A DNA stretch of 64,000 nt from Micromussa lordhowensis (GCA_964020085.1 OZ026602.1:29471177-29535176), one strand, 5' to 3'; counted from the stretch's first letter, positions 1 to 12,061 are shown. Numbers and translations are program-made. The notes: a model not told the origin generated them from the sequence alone.

Positions 1-241
1 TACACTGCCACCGTATGAACCAGACTCCACTATCAGGCTTTATTGAACTCTCATGATGTTCAGAACTAGCCACAACCTTGTTGACATTAAAAGTTTACTG
101 ATAATTCTTCAGTATTCTGACAATTGCTTAACAAACTGACTCAAAGTTGTTTTTGATCCTTGATTTGCATACGACCAGCCATCATCTTCTTCTTTGACGT
201 GAACAATAGAAGACGCGGTAACCATGCGTAACGGATCTCTG

Positions 242-285
242 ATTGGTCAGTTTATCCATAACCAGTCTCACTCAGTGTATAAAAG
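242..285 (+). promoter_or_regulatory. Predicted RNA polymerase II core promoter in each array unit
   Basis: ATTGG (a reversed CCAAT box) lies at 242-246 and TATAAAAG at 278-285, a spacing of about 32 bp that suits a Pol II core promoter. Initiation would be expected about 25-30 bp beyond the TATA start, near 303-310. That is just upstream of the hammerhead ribozyme and on the strand that makes the ribozyme sense. The order CCAAT, TATA, ribozyme is repeated in the unrelated-in-sequence PLE terminal repeat at 59,070-59,164, which supports a real promoter. The recurrent G306A variant falls at the predicted start. No initiator or expression evidence is available. Confidence 0.6.
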
Positions 286-332
286 CTGCGCGTTCGCGAG
301 CCCTGGCCACAACTGCTCACAGCCACTTGAGC

Positions 333-407
333 ACTGCAACAAAAAGCAACTGACGAAGGAAACCCACTCTGTTTCCGAAACCGGTCTTGCAAAAGTAAAC
401 AAACAGT
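333..407 (+). ncRNA. Type I hammerhead self-cleaving ribozyme (one per array unit; 57 copies)
   Basis: The catalytic core is complete. CTGACGA is at 350-356 and GAAA at 377-380. Stem II is a perfect 6-bp helix, GGAAAC 358-363 with GTTTCC 371-376, closing a 7-nt loop at 364-370. Stem III is A380-C381-C382 facing G383-G384-T385 with no loop. The cleavage site would be after C386 (GTC). Stem I has GCAA 346-349 pairing with TTGC 387-390, a large internal loop, then ACTG 333-336 pairing with CAGT 404-407. A357 is one extra base between the core and stem II; such an extra A is known in the plus-strand hammerhead of chrysanthemum chlorotic mottle viroid. Very short stem III and dimeric action are described for hammerheads of Penelope-like elements. 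I saw no substitution in the motif in any copy. Cleavage of array transcripts would release 1005-nt monomers with 5' end at 387. Confidence 0.9.
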
Positions 408-422
408 TCTTATTAGAACTCT

Positions 423-473
423 ATGGCCACTCTAAACGACGATCTAAGTCGCCGCCAAAACTTTGGATGTTGA
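423..473 (+). other. Short AUG reading frame (16 codons) just after the ribozyme
   Basis: This is the first ATG downstream of the predicted cleavage site. It encodes 16 residues (MATLNDDLSRRQNFGC) and stops at 471-473. It is one base out of frame with the PLE fragment that starts at 448. I infer that it may be the N-terminal start of the ancestral PLE protein, joined by an internal deletion and frameshift to the RT C-terminus. The ATG context is weak at -3 (T) but has G at +4. It could equally be chance. Confidence 0.25.
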
Positions 474-936
474 AACACATTACAAGCCTTCAGAAACGTT
501 CCAACATACGCACTTCTCTTCAAGTCGCCCTCTTAGTGTTAAGAAGGGTTTTATTAAAGGAGAAACTTTGCGTTTACTGAGAACAAACTCGGTTAAAGAA
601 ACATTCGAGTTACGGGAGCTAGAATTTCTAACTCCTTTACTCGTGCGAGGTTATCCTAGAGAACTCGCCGAAAATATTCTAACCGAAATAAAATTCTCAT
701 CACGAAACGAGGCACTACAAAACAAAACAAAACCATCCATAAGTGTTTTGCCTTTCATGACGACTTTCAACCCAGCTACGCCTAACCTAAAAAAGATTCT
801 TATGAAACACTGGCACTTTATAACTGAGAGCAATAGACTCGGTCAAATATATTCTTGACCTCCAATTGTCGCGTACAGGAAGGACAAGTCTCTTAAAGAC
901 CTTCTGGTCAGAGCTAAAATTCCTTCACACATTTAA
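448..936 (+). pseudogene. Penelope-like element RT C-terminal (thumb/linker) fragment, one per unit
   Basis: The frame reads from codon 448 to a TGA at 856-858, then continues in the same frame to TAA at 934-936. The stretch from LDVETHYKP (463) through LRLLRTNS (570-593) and RGYPRELAENIL (649-684) to LLVRAKIPS (901-927) matches the conserved region after the RT catalytic core in Penelope-like retroelements, where it leads into the GIY-YIG endonuclease. The RT fingers and palm with the catalytic Asp pair are absent, and so is the endonuclease. There is no in-frame ATG near the start, a TAA lies immediately upstream (445-447), and the internal TGA is present in every copy inspected. I therefore call it a remnant rather than a gene. 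The TGA must predate array amplification. The T889C variant would change Ser to Pro in the part beyond the TGA. Confidence 0.85.
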
Positions 937-1228
937 CAACAACATTTTGGAGTTATAAACGGTAAGGGTCAAGTGACAATATCACAAAACTTTGACTTAA
1001 AACTTTACACTGCCACCGTATGAACCAGACTCCACTATCAGGCTTTATTGAACTCTCATGATGTTCAGAACTAGCCACAACCTTGTTGACATTAAAAGTT
1101 TACTGATAATTCTTCAGTATTCTGACAATTGCTTAACAAACTGACTCAAAGTTGTTTTTGATCCTTGATTTGCATACGACCAGCCATCATCTTCTTCTTT
1201 GACGTGAACAATAGAAGACGCGGTAACC
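937..1228. other. Non-coding inter-module segment of the unit (spans copy 1/2 junction)
   Basis: About 290 bp of AT-rich sequence lies between the RT fragment and the next promoter. All frames are closed by frequent stops. It holds a TATA-like TATAAAC (954-960) and a TCTTCTTCTTT tract before the next CCAAT/TATA region. I see no endonuclease, tRNA or terminator-like structure. By position it could be the 3' UTR plus upstream terminal-repeat sequence of the ancestral element. Confidence 0.5.
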
Positions 1229-2010
1229 ATGCGTAACGGATCTCTGATTGGTCAGTTTATCCATAACCAGTCTCACTCAGTGTATAAAAGCTGCGCGTTC
1301 GCGAGCCCTGGCCACAACTGCTCACAGCCACTTGAGCACTGCAACAAAAAGCAACTGACGAAGGAAACCCACTCTGTTTCCGAAACCGGTCTTGCAAAAG
1401 TAAACAAACAGTTCTTATTAGAACTCTATGGCCACTCTAAACGACGATCTAAGTCGCCGCCAAAACTTTGGATGTTGAAACACATTACAAGCCTTCAGAA
1501 ACGTTCCAACATACGCACTTCTCTTCAAGTCGCCCTCTTAGTGTTAAGAAGGGTTTTATTAAAGGAGAAACTTTGCGTTTACTGAGAACAAACTCGGTTA
1601 AAGAAACATTCGAGTTACGGGAGCTAGAATTTCTAACTCCTTTACTCGTGCGAGGTTATCCTAGAGAACTCGCCGAAAATATTCTAACCGAAATAAAATT
1701 CTCATCACGAAACGAGGCACTACAAAACAAAACAAAACCATCCATAAGTGTTTTGCCTTTCATGACGACTTTCAACCCAGCTACGCCTAACCTAAAAAAG
1801 ATTCTTATGAAACACTGGCACTTTATAACTGAGAGCAATAGACTCGGTCAAATATATTCTTGACCTCCAATTGTCGCGTACAGGAAGGACAAGTCTCTTA
1901 AAGACCTTCTGGTCAGAGCTAAAATTCCTTCACACATTTAACAACAACATTTTGGAGTTATAAACGGTAAGGGTCAAGTGACAATATCACAAAACTTTGA
2001 CTTAAAACTT

Positions 2011-3015
2011 TACACTGCCACCGTATGAACCAGACTCCACTATCAGGCTTTATTGAACTCTCATGATGTTCAGAACTAGCCACAACCTTGTTGACATTAA
2101 AAGTTTACTGATAATTCTTCAGTATTCTGACAATTGCTTAACAAACTGACTCAAAGTTGTTTTTGATCCTTGATTTGCATACGACCAGCCATCATCTTCT
2201 TCTTTGACGTGAACAATAGAAGACGCGGTAACCATGCGTAACGGATCTCTGATTGGTCAGTTTATCCATAACCAGTCTCACTCAGTGTATAAAAGCTGCG
2301 CGTTCGCGAGCCCTGACCACAACTGCTCACAGCCACTTGAGCACTGCAACAAAAAGCAACTGACGAAGGAAACCCACTCTGTTTCCGAAACCGGTCTTGC
2401 AAAAGTAAACAAACAGTTCTTATTAGAACTCTATGGCCACTCTAAACGACGATCTAAGTCGCCGCCAAAACTTTGGATGTTGAAACACATTACAAGCCTT
2501 CAGAAACGTTCCAACATACGCACTTCTCTTCAAGTCGCCCTCTTAGTGTTAAGAAGGGTTTTATTAAAGGAGAAACTTTGCGTTTACTGAGAACAAACTC
2601 GGTTAAAGAAACATTCGAGTTACGGGAGCTAGAATTTCTAACTCCTTTACTCGTGCGAGGTTATCCTAGAGAACTCGCCGAAAATATTCTAACCGAAATA
2701 AAATTCTCATCACGAAACGAGGCACTACAAAACAAAACAAAACCATCCATAAGTGTTTTGCCTTTCATGACGACTTTCAACCCAGCTACGCCTAACCTAA
2801 AAAAGATTCTTATGAAACACTGGCACTTTATAACTGAGAGCAATAGACTCGGTCAAATATATTCTTGACCTCCAATTGTCGCGTACAGGAAGGACAAGTC
2901 TCTTAAAGACCTTCTGGTCAGAGCTAAAATTCCTTCACACATTTAACAACAACATTTTGGAGTTATAAACGGTAAGGGTCAAGTGACAATATCACAAAAC
3001 TTTGACTTAAAACTT
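2011..3015 (+). repeat. Array copy 3, variant G306A
   Basis: The base at 2316 is A instead of G, between the TATA box and the ribozyme. The same change is found in copies 11 (10,356), 16 (15,382) and 20 (19,402). The copies carrying it are 8, 5 and 4 units apart. All lie in the left third of the visible array. Confidence 0.9.
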
Positions 3016-6000
3016 TACACTGCCACCGTATGAACCAGACTCCACTATCAGGCTTTATTGAACTCTCATGATGTTCAGAACTAGCCACAACCTTGTTGAC
3101 ATTAAAAGTTTACTGATAATTCTTCAGTATTCTGACAATTGCTTAACAAACTGACTCAAAGTTGTTTTTGATCCTTGATTTGCATACGACCAGCCATCAT
3201 CTTCTTCTTTGACGTGAACAATAGAAGACGCGGTAACCATGCGTAACGGATCTCTGATTGGTCAGTTTATCCATAACCAGTCTCACTCAGTGTATAAAAG
3301 CTGCGCGTTCGCGAGCCCTGGCCACAACTGCTCACAGCCACTTGAGCACTGCAACAAAAAGCAACTGACGAAGGAAACCCACTCTGTTTCCGAAACCGGT
3401 CTTGCAAAAGTAAACAAACAGTTCTTATTAGAACTCTATGGCCACTCTAAACGACGATCTAAGTCGCCGCCAAAACTTTGGATGTTGAAACACATTACAA
3501 GCCTTCAGAAACGTTCCAACATACGCACTTCTCTTCAAGTCGCCCTCTTAGTGTTAAGAAGGGTTTTATTAAAGGAGAAACTTTGCGTTTACTGAGAACA
3601 AACTCGGTTAAAGAAACATTCGAGTTACGGGAGCTAGAATTTCTAACTCCTTTACTCGTGCGAGGTTATCCTAGAGAACTCGCCGAAAATATTCTAACCG
3701 AAATAAAATTCTCATCACGAAACGAGGCACTACAAAACAAAACAAAACCATCCATAAGTGTTTTGCCTTTCATGACGACTTTCAACCCAGCTACGCCTAA
3801 CCTAAAAAAGATTCTTATGAAACACTGGCACTTTATAACTGAGAGCAATAGACTCGGTCAAATATATTCTTGACCTCCAATTGTCGCGTACAGGAAGGAC
3901 AAGTCTCTTAAAGACCTTCTGGTCAGAGCTAAAATTCCTTCACACATTTAACAACAACATTTTGGAGTTATAAACGGTAAGGGTCAAGTGACAATATCAC
4001 AAAACTTTGACTTAAAACTTTACACTGCCACCGTATGAACCAGACTCCACTATCAGGCTTTATTGAACTCTCATGATGTTCAGAACTAGCCACAACCTTG
4101 TTGACATTAAAAGTTTACTGATAATTCTTCAGTATTCTGACAATTGCTTAACAAACTGACTCAAAGTTGTTTTTGATCCTTGATTTGCATACGACCAGCC
4201 ATCATCTTCTTCTTTGACGTGAACAATAGAAGACGCGGTAACCATGCGTAACGGATCTCTGATTGGTCAGTTTATCCATAACCAGTCTCACTCAGTGTAT
4301 AAAAGCTGCGCGTTCGCGAGCCCTGGCCACAACTGCTCACAGCCACTTGAGCACTGCAACAAAAAGCAACTGACGAAGGAAACCCACTCTGTTTCCGAAA
4401 CCGGTCTTGCAAAAGTAAACAAACAGTTCTTATTAGAACTCTATGGCCACTCTAAACGACGATCTAAGTCGCCGCCAAAACTTTGGATGTTGAAACACAT
4501 TACAAGCCTTCAGAAACGTTCCAACATACGCACTTCTCTTCAAGTCGCCCTCTTAGTGTTAAGAAGGGTTTTATTAAAGGAGAAACTTTGCGTTTACTGA
4601 GAACAAACTCGGTTAAAGAAACATTCGAGTTACGGGAGCTAGAATTTCTAACTCCTTTACTCGTGCGAGGTTATCCTAGAGAACTCGCCGAAAATATTCT
4701 AACCGAAATAAAATTCTCATCACGAAACGAGGCACTACAAAACAAAACAAAACCATCCATAAGTGTTTTGCCTTTCATGACGACTTTCAACCCAGCTACG
4801 CCTAACCTAAAAAAGATTCTTATGAAACACTGGCACTTTATAACTGAGAGCAATAGACTCGGTCAAATATATTCTTGACCTCCAATTGTCGCGTACAGGA
4901 AGGACAAGTCTCTTAAAGACCTTCTGGTCAGAGCTAAAATTCCTTCACACATTTAACAACAACATTTTGGAGTTATAAACGGTAAGGGTCAAGTGACAAT
5001 ATCACAAAACTTTGACTTAAAACTTTACACTGCCACCGTATGAACCAGACTCCACTATCAGGCTTTATTGAACTCTCATGATGTTCAGAACTAGCCACAA
5101 CCTTGTTGACATTAAAAGTTTACTGATAATTCTTCAGTATTCTGACAATTGCTTAACAAACTGACTCAAAGTTGTTTTTGATCCTTGATTTGCATACGAC
5201 CAGCCATCATCTTCTTCTTTGACGTGAACAATAGAAGACGCGGTAACCATGCGTAACGGATCTCTGATTGGTCAGTTTATCCATAACCAGTCTCACTCAG
5301 TGTATAAAAGCTGCGCGTTCGCGAGCCCTGGCCACAACTGCTCACAGCCACTTGAGCACTGCAACAAAAAGCAACTGACGAAGGAAACCCACTCTGTTTC
5401 CGAAACCGGTCTTGCAAAAGTAAACAAACAGTTCTTATTAGAACTCTATGGCCACTCTAAACGACGATCTAAGTCGCCGCCAAAACTTTGGATGTTGAAA
5501 CACATTACAAGCCTTCAGAAACGTTCCAACATACGCACTTCTCTTCAAGTCGCCCTCTTAGTGTTAAGAAGGGTTTTATTAAAGGAGAAACTTTGCGTTT
5601 ACTGAGAACAAACTCGGTTAAAGAAACATTCGAGTTACGGGAGCTAGAATTTCTAACTCCTTTACTCGTGCGAGGTTATCCTAGAGAACTCGCCGAAAAT
5701 ATTCTAACCGAAATAAAATTCTCATCACGAAACGAGGCACTACAAAACAAAACAAAACCATCCATAAGTGTTTTGCCTTTCATGACGACTTTCAACCCAG
5801 CTACGCCTAACCTAAAAAAGATTCTTATGAAACACTGGCACTTTATAACTGAGAGCAATAGACTCGGTCAAATATATTCTTGACCTCCAATTGTCGCGTA
5901 CAGGAAGGACAAGTCTCTTAAAGACCTTCTGGTCAGAGCTAAAATTCCTTCACACATTTAACAACAACATTTTGGAGTTATAAACGGTAAGGGTCAAGTG

Positions 6001-9000
6001 ACAATATCACAAAACTTTGACTTAAAACTTTACACTGCCACCGTATGAACCAGACTCCACTATCAGGCTTTATTGAACTCTCATGATGTTCAGAACTAGC
6101 CACAACCTTGTTGACATTAAAAGTTTACTGATAATTCTTCAGTATTCTGACAATTGCTTAACAAACTGACTCAAAGTTGTTTTTGATCCTTGATTTGCAT
6201 ACGACCAGCCATCATCTTCTTCTTTGACGTGAACAATAGAAGACGCGGTAACCATGCGTAACGGATCTCTGATTGGTCAGTTTATCCATAACCAGTCTCA
6301 CTCAGTGTATAAAAGCTGCGCGTTCGCGAGCCCTGGCCACAACTGCTCACAGCCACTTGAGCACTGCAACAAAAAGCAACTGACGAAGGAAACCCACTCT
6401 GTTTCCGAAACCGGTCTTGCAAAAGTAAACAAACAGTTCTTATTAGAACTCTATGGCCACTCTAAACGACGATCTAAGTCGCCGCCAAAACTTTGGATGT
6501 TGAAACACATTACAAGCCTTCAGAAACGTTCCAACATACGCACTTCTCTTCAAGTCGCCCTCTTAGTGTTAAGAAGGGTTTTATTAAAGGAGAAACTTTG
6601 CGTTTACTGAGAACAAACTCGGTTAAAGAAACATTCGAGTTACGGGAGCTAGAATTTCTAACTCCTTTACTCGTGCGAGGTTATCCTAGAGAACTCGCCG
6701 AAAATATTCTAACCGAAATAAAATTCTCATCACGAAACGAGGCACTACAAAACAAAACAAAACCATCCATAAGTGTTTTGCCTTTCATGACGACTTTCAA
6801 CCCAGCTACGCCTAACCTAAAAAAGATTCTTATGAAACACTGGCACTTTATAACTGAGAGCAATAGACTCGGTCAAATATATTCTTGACCTCCAATTGTC
6901 GCGTACAGGAAGGACAAGTCTCTTAAAGACCTTCTGGTCAGAGCTAAAATTCCTTCACACATTTAACAACAACATTTTGGAGTTATAAACGGTAAGGGTC
7001 AAGTGACAATATCACAAAACTTTGACTTAAAACTTTACACTGCCACCGTATGAACCAGACTCCACTATCAGGCTTTATTGAACTCTCATGATGTTCAGAA
7101 CTAGCCACAACCTTGTTGACATTAAAAGTTTACTGATAATTCTTCAGTATTCTGACAATTGCTTAACAAACTGACTCAAAGTTGTTTTTGATCCTTGATT
7201 TGCATACGACCAGCCATCATCTTCTTCTTTGACGTGAACAATAGAAGACGCGGTAACCATGCGTAACGGATCTCTGATTGGTCAGTTTATCCATAACCAG
7301 TCTCACTCAGTGTATAAAAGCTGCGCGTTCGCGAGCCCTGGCCACAACTGCTCACAGCCACTTGAGCACTGCAACAAAAAGCAACTGACGAAGGAAACCC
7401 ACTCTGTTTCCGAAACCGGTCTTGCAAAAGTAAACAAACAGTTCTTATTAGAACTCTATGGCCACTCTAAACGACGATCTAAGTCGCCGCCAAAACTTTG
7501 GATGTTGAAACACATTACAAGCCTTCAGAAACGTTCCAACATACGCACTTCTCTTCAAGTCGCCCTCTTAGTGTTAAGAAGGGTTTTATTAAAGGAGAAA
7601 CTTTGCGTTTACTGAGAACAAACTCGGTTAAAGAAACATTCGAGTTACGGGAGCTAGAATTTCTAACTCCTTTACTCGTGCGAGGTTATCCTAGAGAACT
7701 CGCCGAAAATATTCTAACCGAAATAAAATTCTCATCACGAAACGAGGCACTACAAAACAAAACAAAACCATCCATAAGTGTTTTGCCTTTCATGACGACT
7801 TTCAACCCAGCTACGCCTAACCTAAAAAAGATTCTTATGAAACACTGGCACTTTATAACTGAGAGCAATAGACTCGGTCAAATATATTCTTGACCTCCAA
7901 TTGTCGCGTACAGGAAGGACAAGTCTCTTAAAGACCTTCTGGTCAGAGCTAAAATTCCTTCACACATTTAACAACAACATTTTGGAGTTATAAACGGTAA
8001 GGGTCAAGTGACAATATCACAAAACTTTGACTTAAAACTTTACACTGCCACCGTATGAACCAGACTCCACTATCAGGCTTTATTGAACTCTCATGATGTT
8101 CAGAACTAGCCACAACCTTGTTGACATTAAAAGTTTACTGATAATTCTTCAGTATTCTGACAATTGCTTAACAAACTGACTCAAAGTTGTTTTTGATCCT
8201 TGATTTGCATACGACCAGCCATCATCTTCTTCTTTGACGTGAACAATAGAAGACGCGGTAACCATGCGTAACGGATCTCTGATTGGTCAGTTTATCCATA
8301 ACCAGTCTCACTCAGTGTATAAAAGCTGCGCGTTCGCGAGCCCTGGCCACAACTGCTCACAGCCACTTGAGCACTGCAACAAAAAGCAACTGACGAAGGA
8401 AACCCACTCTGTTTCCGAAACCGGTCTTGCAAAAGTAAACAAACAGTTCTTATTAGAACTCTATGGCCACTCTAAACGACGATCTAAGTCGCCGCCAAAA
8501 CTTTGGATGTTGAAACACATTACAAGCCTTCAGAAACGTTCCAACATACGCACTTCTCTTCAAGTCGCCCTCTTAGTGTTAAGAAGGGTTTTATTAAAGG
8601 AGAAACTTTGCGTTTACTGAGAACAAACTCGGTTAAAGAAACATTCGAGTTACGGGAGCTAGAATTTCTAACTCCTTTACTCGTGCGAGGTTATCCTAGA
8701 GAACTCGCCGAAAATATTCTAACCGAAATAAAATTCTCATCACGAAACGAGGCACTACAAAACAAAACAAAACCATCCATAAGTGTTTTGCCTTTCATGA
8801 CGACTTTCAACCCAGCTACGCCTAACCTAAAAAAGATTCTTATGAAACACTGGCACTTTATAACTGAGAGCAATAGACTCGGTCAAATATATTCTTGACC
8901 TCCAATTGTCGCGTACAGGAAGGACAAGTCTCTTAAAGACCTTCTGGTCAGAGCTAAAATTCCTTCACACATTTAACAACAACATTTTGGAGTTATAAAC

Positions 9001-11055
9001 GGTAAGGGTCAAGTGACAATATCACAAAACTTTGACTTAAAACTTTACACTGCCACCGTATGAACCAGACTCCACTATCAGGCTTTATTGAACTCTCATG
9101 ATGTTCAGAACTAGCCACAACCTTGTTGACATTAAAAGTTTACTGATAATTCTTCAGTATTCTGACAATTGCTTAACAAACTGACTCAAAGTTGTTTTTG
9201 ATCCTTGATTTGCATACGACCAGCCATCATCTTCTTCTTTGACGTGAACAATAGAAGACGCGGTAACCATGCGTAACGGATCTCTGATTGGTCAGTTTAT
9301 CCATAACCAGTCTCACTCAGTGTATAAAAGCTGCGCGTTCGCGAGCCCTGGCCACAACTGCTCACAGCCACTTGAGCACTGCAACAAAAAGCAACTGACG
9401 AAGGAAACCCACTCTGTTTCCGAAACCGGTCTTGCAAAAGTAAACAAACAGTTCTTATTAGAACTCTATGGCCACTCTAAACGACGATCTAAGTCGCCGC
9501 CAAAACTTTGGATGTTGAAACACATTACAAGCCTTCAGAAACGTTCCAACATACGCACTTCTCTTCAAGTCGCCCTCTTAGTGTTAAGAAGGGTTTTATT
9601 AAAGGAGAAACTTTGCGTTTACTGAGAACAAACTCGGTTAAAGAAACATTCGAGTTACGGGAGCTAGAATTTCTAACTCCTTTACTCGTGCGAGGTTATC
9701 CTAGAGAACTCGCCGAAAATATTCTAACCGAAATAAAATTCTCATCACGAAACGAGGCACTACAAAACAAAACAAAACCATCCATAAGTGTTTTGCCTTT
9801 CATGACGACTTTCAACCCAGCTACGCCTAACCTAAAAAAGATTCTTATGAAACACTGGCACTTTATAACTGAGAGCAATAGACTCGGTCAAATATATTCT
9901 TGACCTCCAATTGTCGCGTACAGGAAGGACAAGTCTCTTAAAGACCTTCTGGTCAGAGCTAAAATTCCTTCACACATTTAACAACAACATTTTGGAGTTA
10001 TAAACGGTAAGGGTCAAGTGACAATATCACAAAACTTTGACTTAAAACTTTACACTGCCACCGTATGAACCAGACTCCACTATCAGGCTTTATTGAACTC
10101 TCATGATGTTCAGAACTAGCCACAACCTTGTTGACATTAAAAGTTTACTGATAATTCTTCAGTATTCTGACAATTGCTTAACAAACTGACTCAAAGTTGT
10201 TTTTGATCCTTGATTTGCATACGACCAGCCATCATCTTCTTCTTTGACGTGAACAATAGAAGACGCGGTAACCATGCGTAACGGATCTCTGATTGGTCAG
10301 TTTATCCATAACCAGTCTCACTCAGTGTATAAAAGCTGCGCGTTCGCGAGCCCTGACCACAACTGCTCACAGCCACTTGAGCACTGCAACAAAAAGCAAC
10401 TGACGAAGGAAACCCACTCTGTTTCCGAAACCGGTCTTGCAAAAGTAAACAAACAGTTCTTATTAGAACTCTATGGCCACTCTAAACGACGATCTAAGTC
10501 GCCGCCAAAACTTTGGATGTTGAAACACATTACAAGCCTTCAGAAACGTTCCAACATACGCACTTCTCTTCAAGTCGCCCTCTTAGTGTTAAGAAGGGTT
10601 TTATTAAAGGAGAAACTTTGCGTTTACTGAGAACAAACTCGGTTAAAGAAACATTCGAGTTACGGGAGCTAGAATTTCTAACTCCTTTACTCGTGCGAGG
10701 TTATCCTAGAGAACTCGCCGAAAATATTCTAACCGAAATAAAATTCTCATCACGAAACGAGGCACTACAAAACAAAACAAAACCATCCATAAGTGTTTTG
10801 CCTTTCATGACGACTTTCAACCCAGCTACGCCTAACCTAAAAAAGATTCTTATGAAACACTGGCACTTTATAACTGAGAGCAATAGACTCGGTCAAATAT
10901 ATTCTTGACCTCCAATTGTCGCGTACAGGAAGGACAAGTCTCTTAAAGACCTTCTGGTCAGAGCTAAAATTCCTTCACACATTTAACAACAACATTTTGG
11001 AGTTATAAACGGTAAGGGTCAAGTGACAATATCACAAAACTTTGACTTAAAACTT

Positions 11056-12061
11056 TACACTGCCACCGTATGAACCAGACTCCACTATCAGGCTTTATTG
11101 AACTCTCATGATGTTCAGAACTAGCCACAACCTTGTTGACATTAAAAGTTTACTGATAATTCTTCAGTATTCTGACAATTGCTTAACAAACTGACTCAAA
11201 GTTGTTTTTGATCCTTGATTTGCATACGACCAGCCATCATCTTCTTCTTTGACGTGAACAATAGAAGACGCGGTAACCATGCGTAACGGATCTCTGATTG
11301 GTCAGTTTATCCATAACCAGTCTCACTCAGTGTATAAAAGCTGCGCGTTCGCGAGCCCTGGCCACAACTGCTCACAGCCACTTGAGCACTGCAACAAAAA
11401 GCAACTGACGAAGGAAACCCACTCTGTTTCCGAAACCGGTCTTGCAAAAGTAAACAAACAGTTCTTATTAGAACTCTATGGCCACTCTAAACGACGATCT
11501 AAGTCGCCGCCAAAACTTTGGATGTTGAAACACATTACAAGCCTTCAGAAACGTTCCAACATACGCACTTCTCTTCAAGTCGCCCTCTTAGTGTTAAGAA
11601 GGGTTTTATTAAAAGAGGAAACTTTGCGTTTACTGAGAACAAACTCGGTTAAAGAAACATTCGAGTTACGGGAGCTAGAATTTCTAACTCCTTTACTCGT
11701 GCGAGGTTATCCTAGAGAACTCGCCGAAAATATTCTAACCGAAATAAAATTCTCATCACGAAACGAGGCACTACAAAACAAAACAAAACCATCCATAAGT
11801 GTTTTGCCTTTCATGACGACTTTCAACCCAGCTACGCCTAACCTAAAAAAGATTCTTATGAAACACTGGCACTTTATAACTGAGAGCAATAGACTCGGTC
11901 AAATATATTCTTGACCTCCAATTGTCGCGTACAGGAAGGACAAGTCTCTTAAAGACCTTCTGGTCAGAGCTAAAATTCCTTCACACATTTAACAACAACA
12001 TTTTGGAGTTATAAACGGTAAGGGTCAAGTGACAATATCACAAAACTTTGACTTAAAACTT
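11056..12061 (+). repeat. Array copy 12, 1006 bp with +1 indel fusing two reading frames
   Basis: At 11,611-11,620 this copy reads AAAAGAGGAA where the others read AAAGGAGAA, best explained by one G-to-A change plus one inserted G. The indel joins the frame opened by the ATG at 11,279 to the PLE thumb frame, giving a continuous 211-codon frame (11,279-11,914). This is not a repair: the true PLE frame entering from LDVETHYKP is broken by the same change, and the fused frame begins upstream of the TATA box and runs through the ribozyme. Confidence 0.9.

Larger units (their letters stand above)
1..1005 (+). repeat. Representative array unit (copy 1), layout reference
   Basis: The unit boundary is arbitrary because the window opens here. 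Layout: 1-223 is non-coding AT-rich sequence with a pyrimidine tract near 186-196; 242-285 is a promoter; 333-407 is a hammerhead ribozyme; 423-473 is a short AUG frame; 448-936 is a broken PLE reverse-transcriptase C-terminus; 937-1005 is non-coding with a second TATA-like TATAAAC at 954-960. Nothing in 937-1005 plus 1-223 resembles the GIY-YIG endonuclease that normally follows the RT in Penelope-like elements, so that domain has been lost. Confidence 0.9.

Noticed and set aside
224..580. 118-codon open frame repeated in every array unit
   Set aside because: It starts upstream of the TATA box, runs through the ribozyme, has no recognisable motif, and is out of frame with the PLE segment it overlaps. 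Its repetition only reflects the identity of the units.
651..833. 60-codon minus-strand open frame in every unit
   Set aside because: Antisense shadow of the PLE RT fragment.
463..858. 131-codon frame as an independent gene
   Set aside because: It opens at TTG, not ATG, is preceded by a stop at 445-447 and matches only the interior of a larger retroelement protein.
954..960. Second TATA-like box in the unit as an additional promoter
   Set aside because: No CCAAT or other partner nearby and no downstream module; AT-rich chance match is likely.
1..1005. Endless reading frame on a 1005-nt circular RNA (length divisible by 3)
   Set aside because: Every frame I followed on the plus strand contains stop codons, so continuous rolling-circle translation is not possible.
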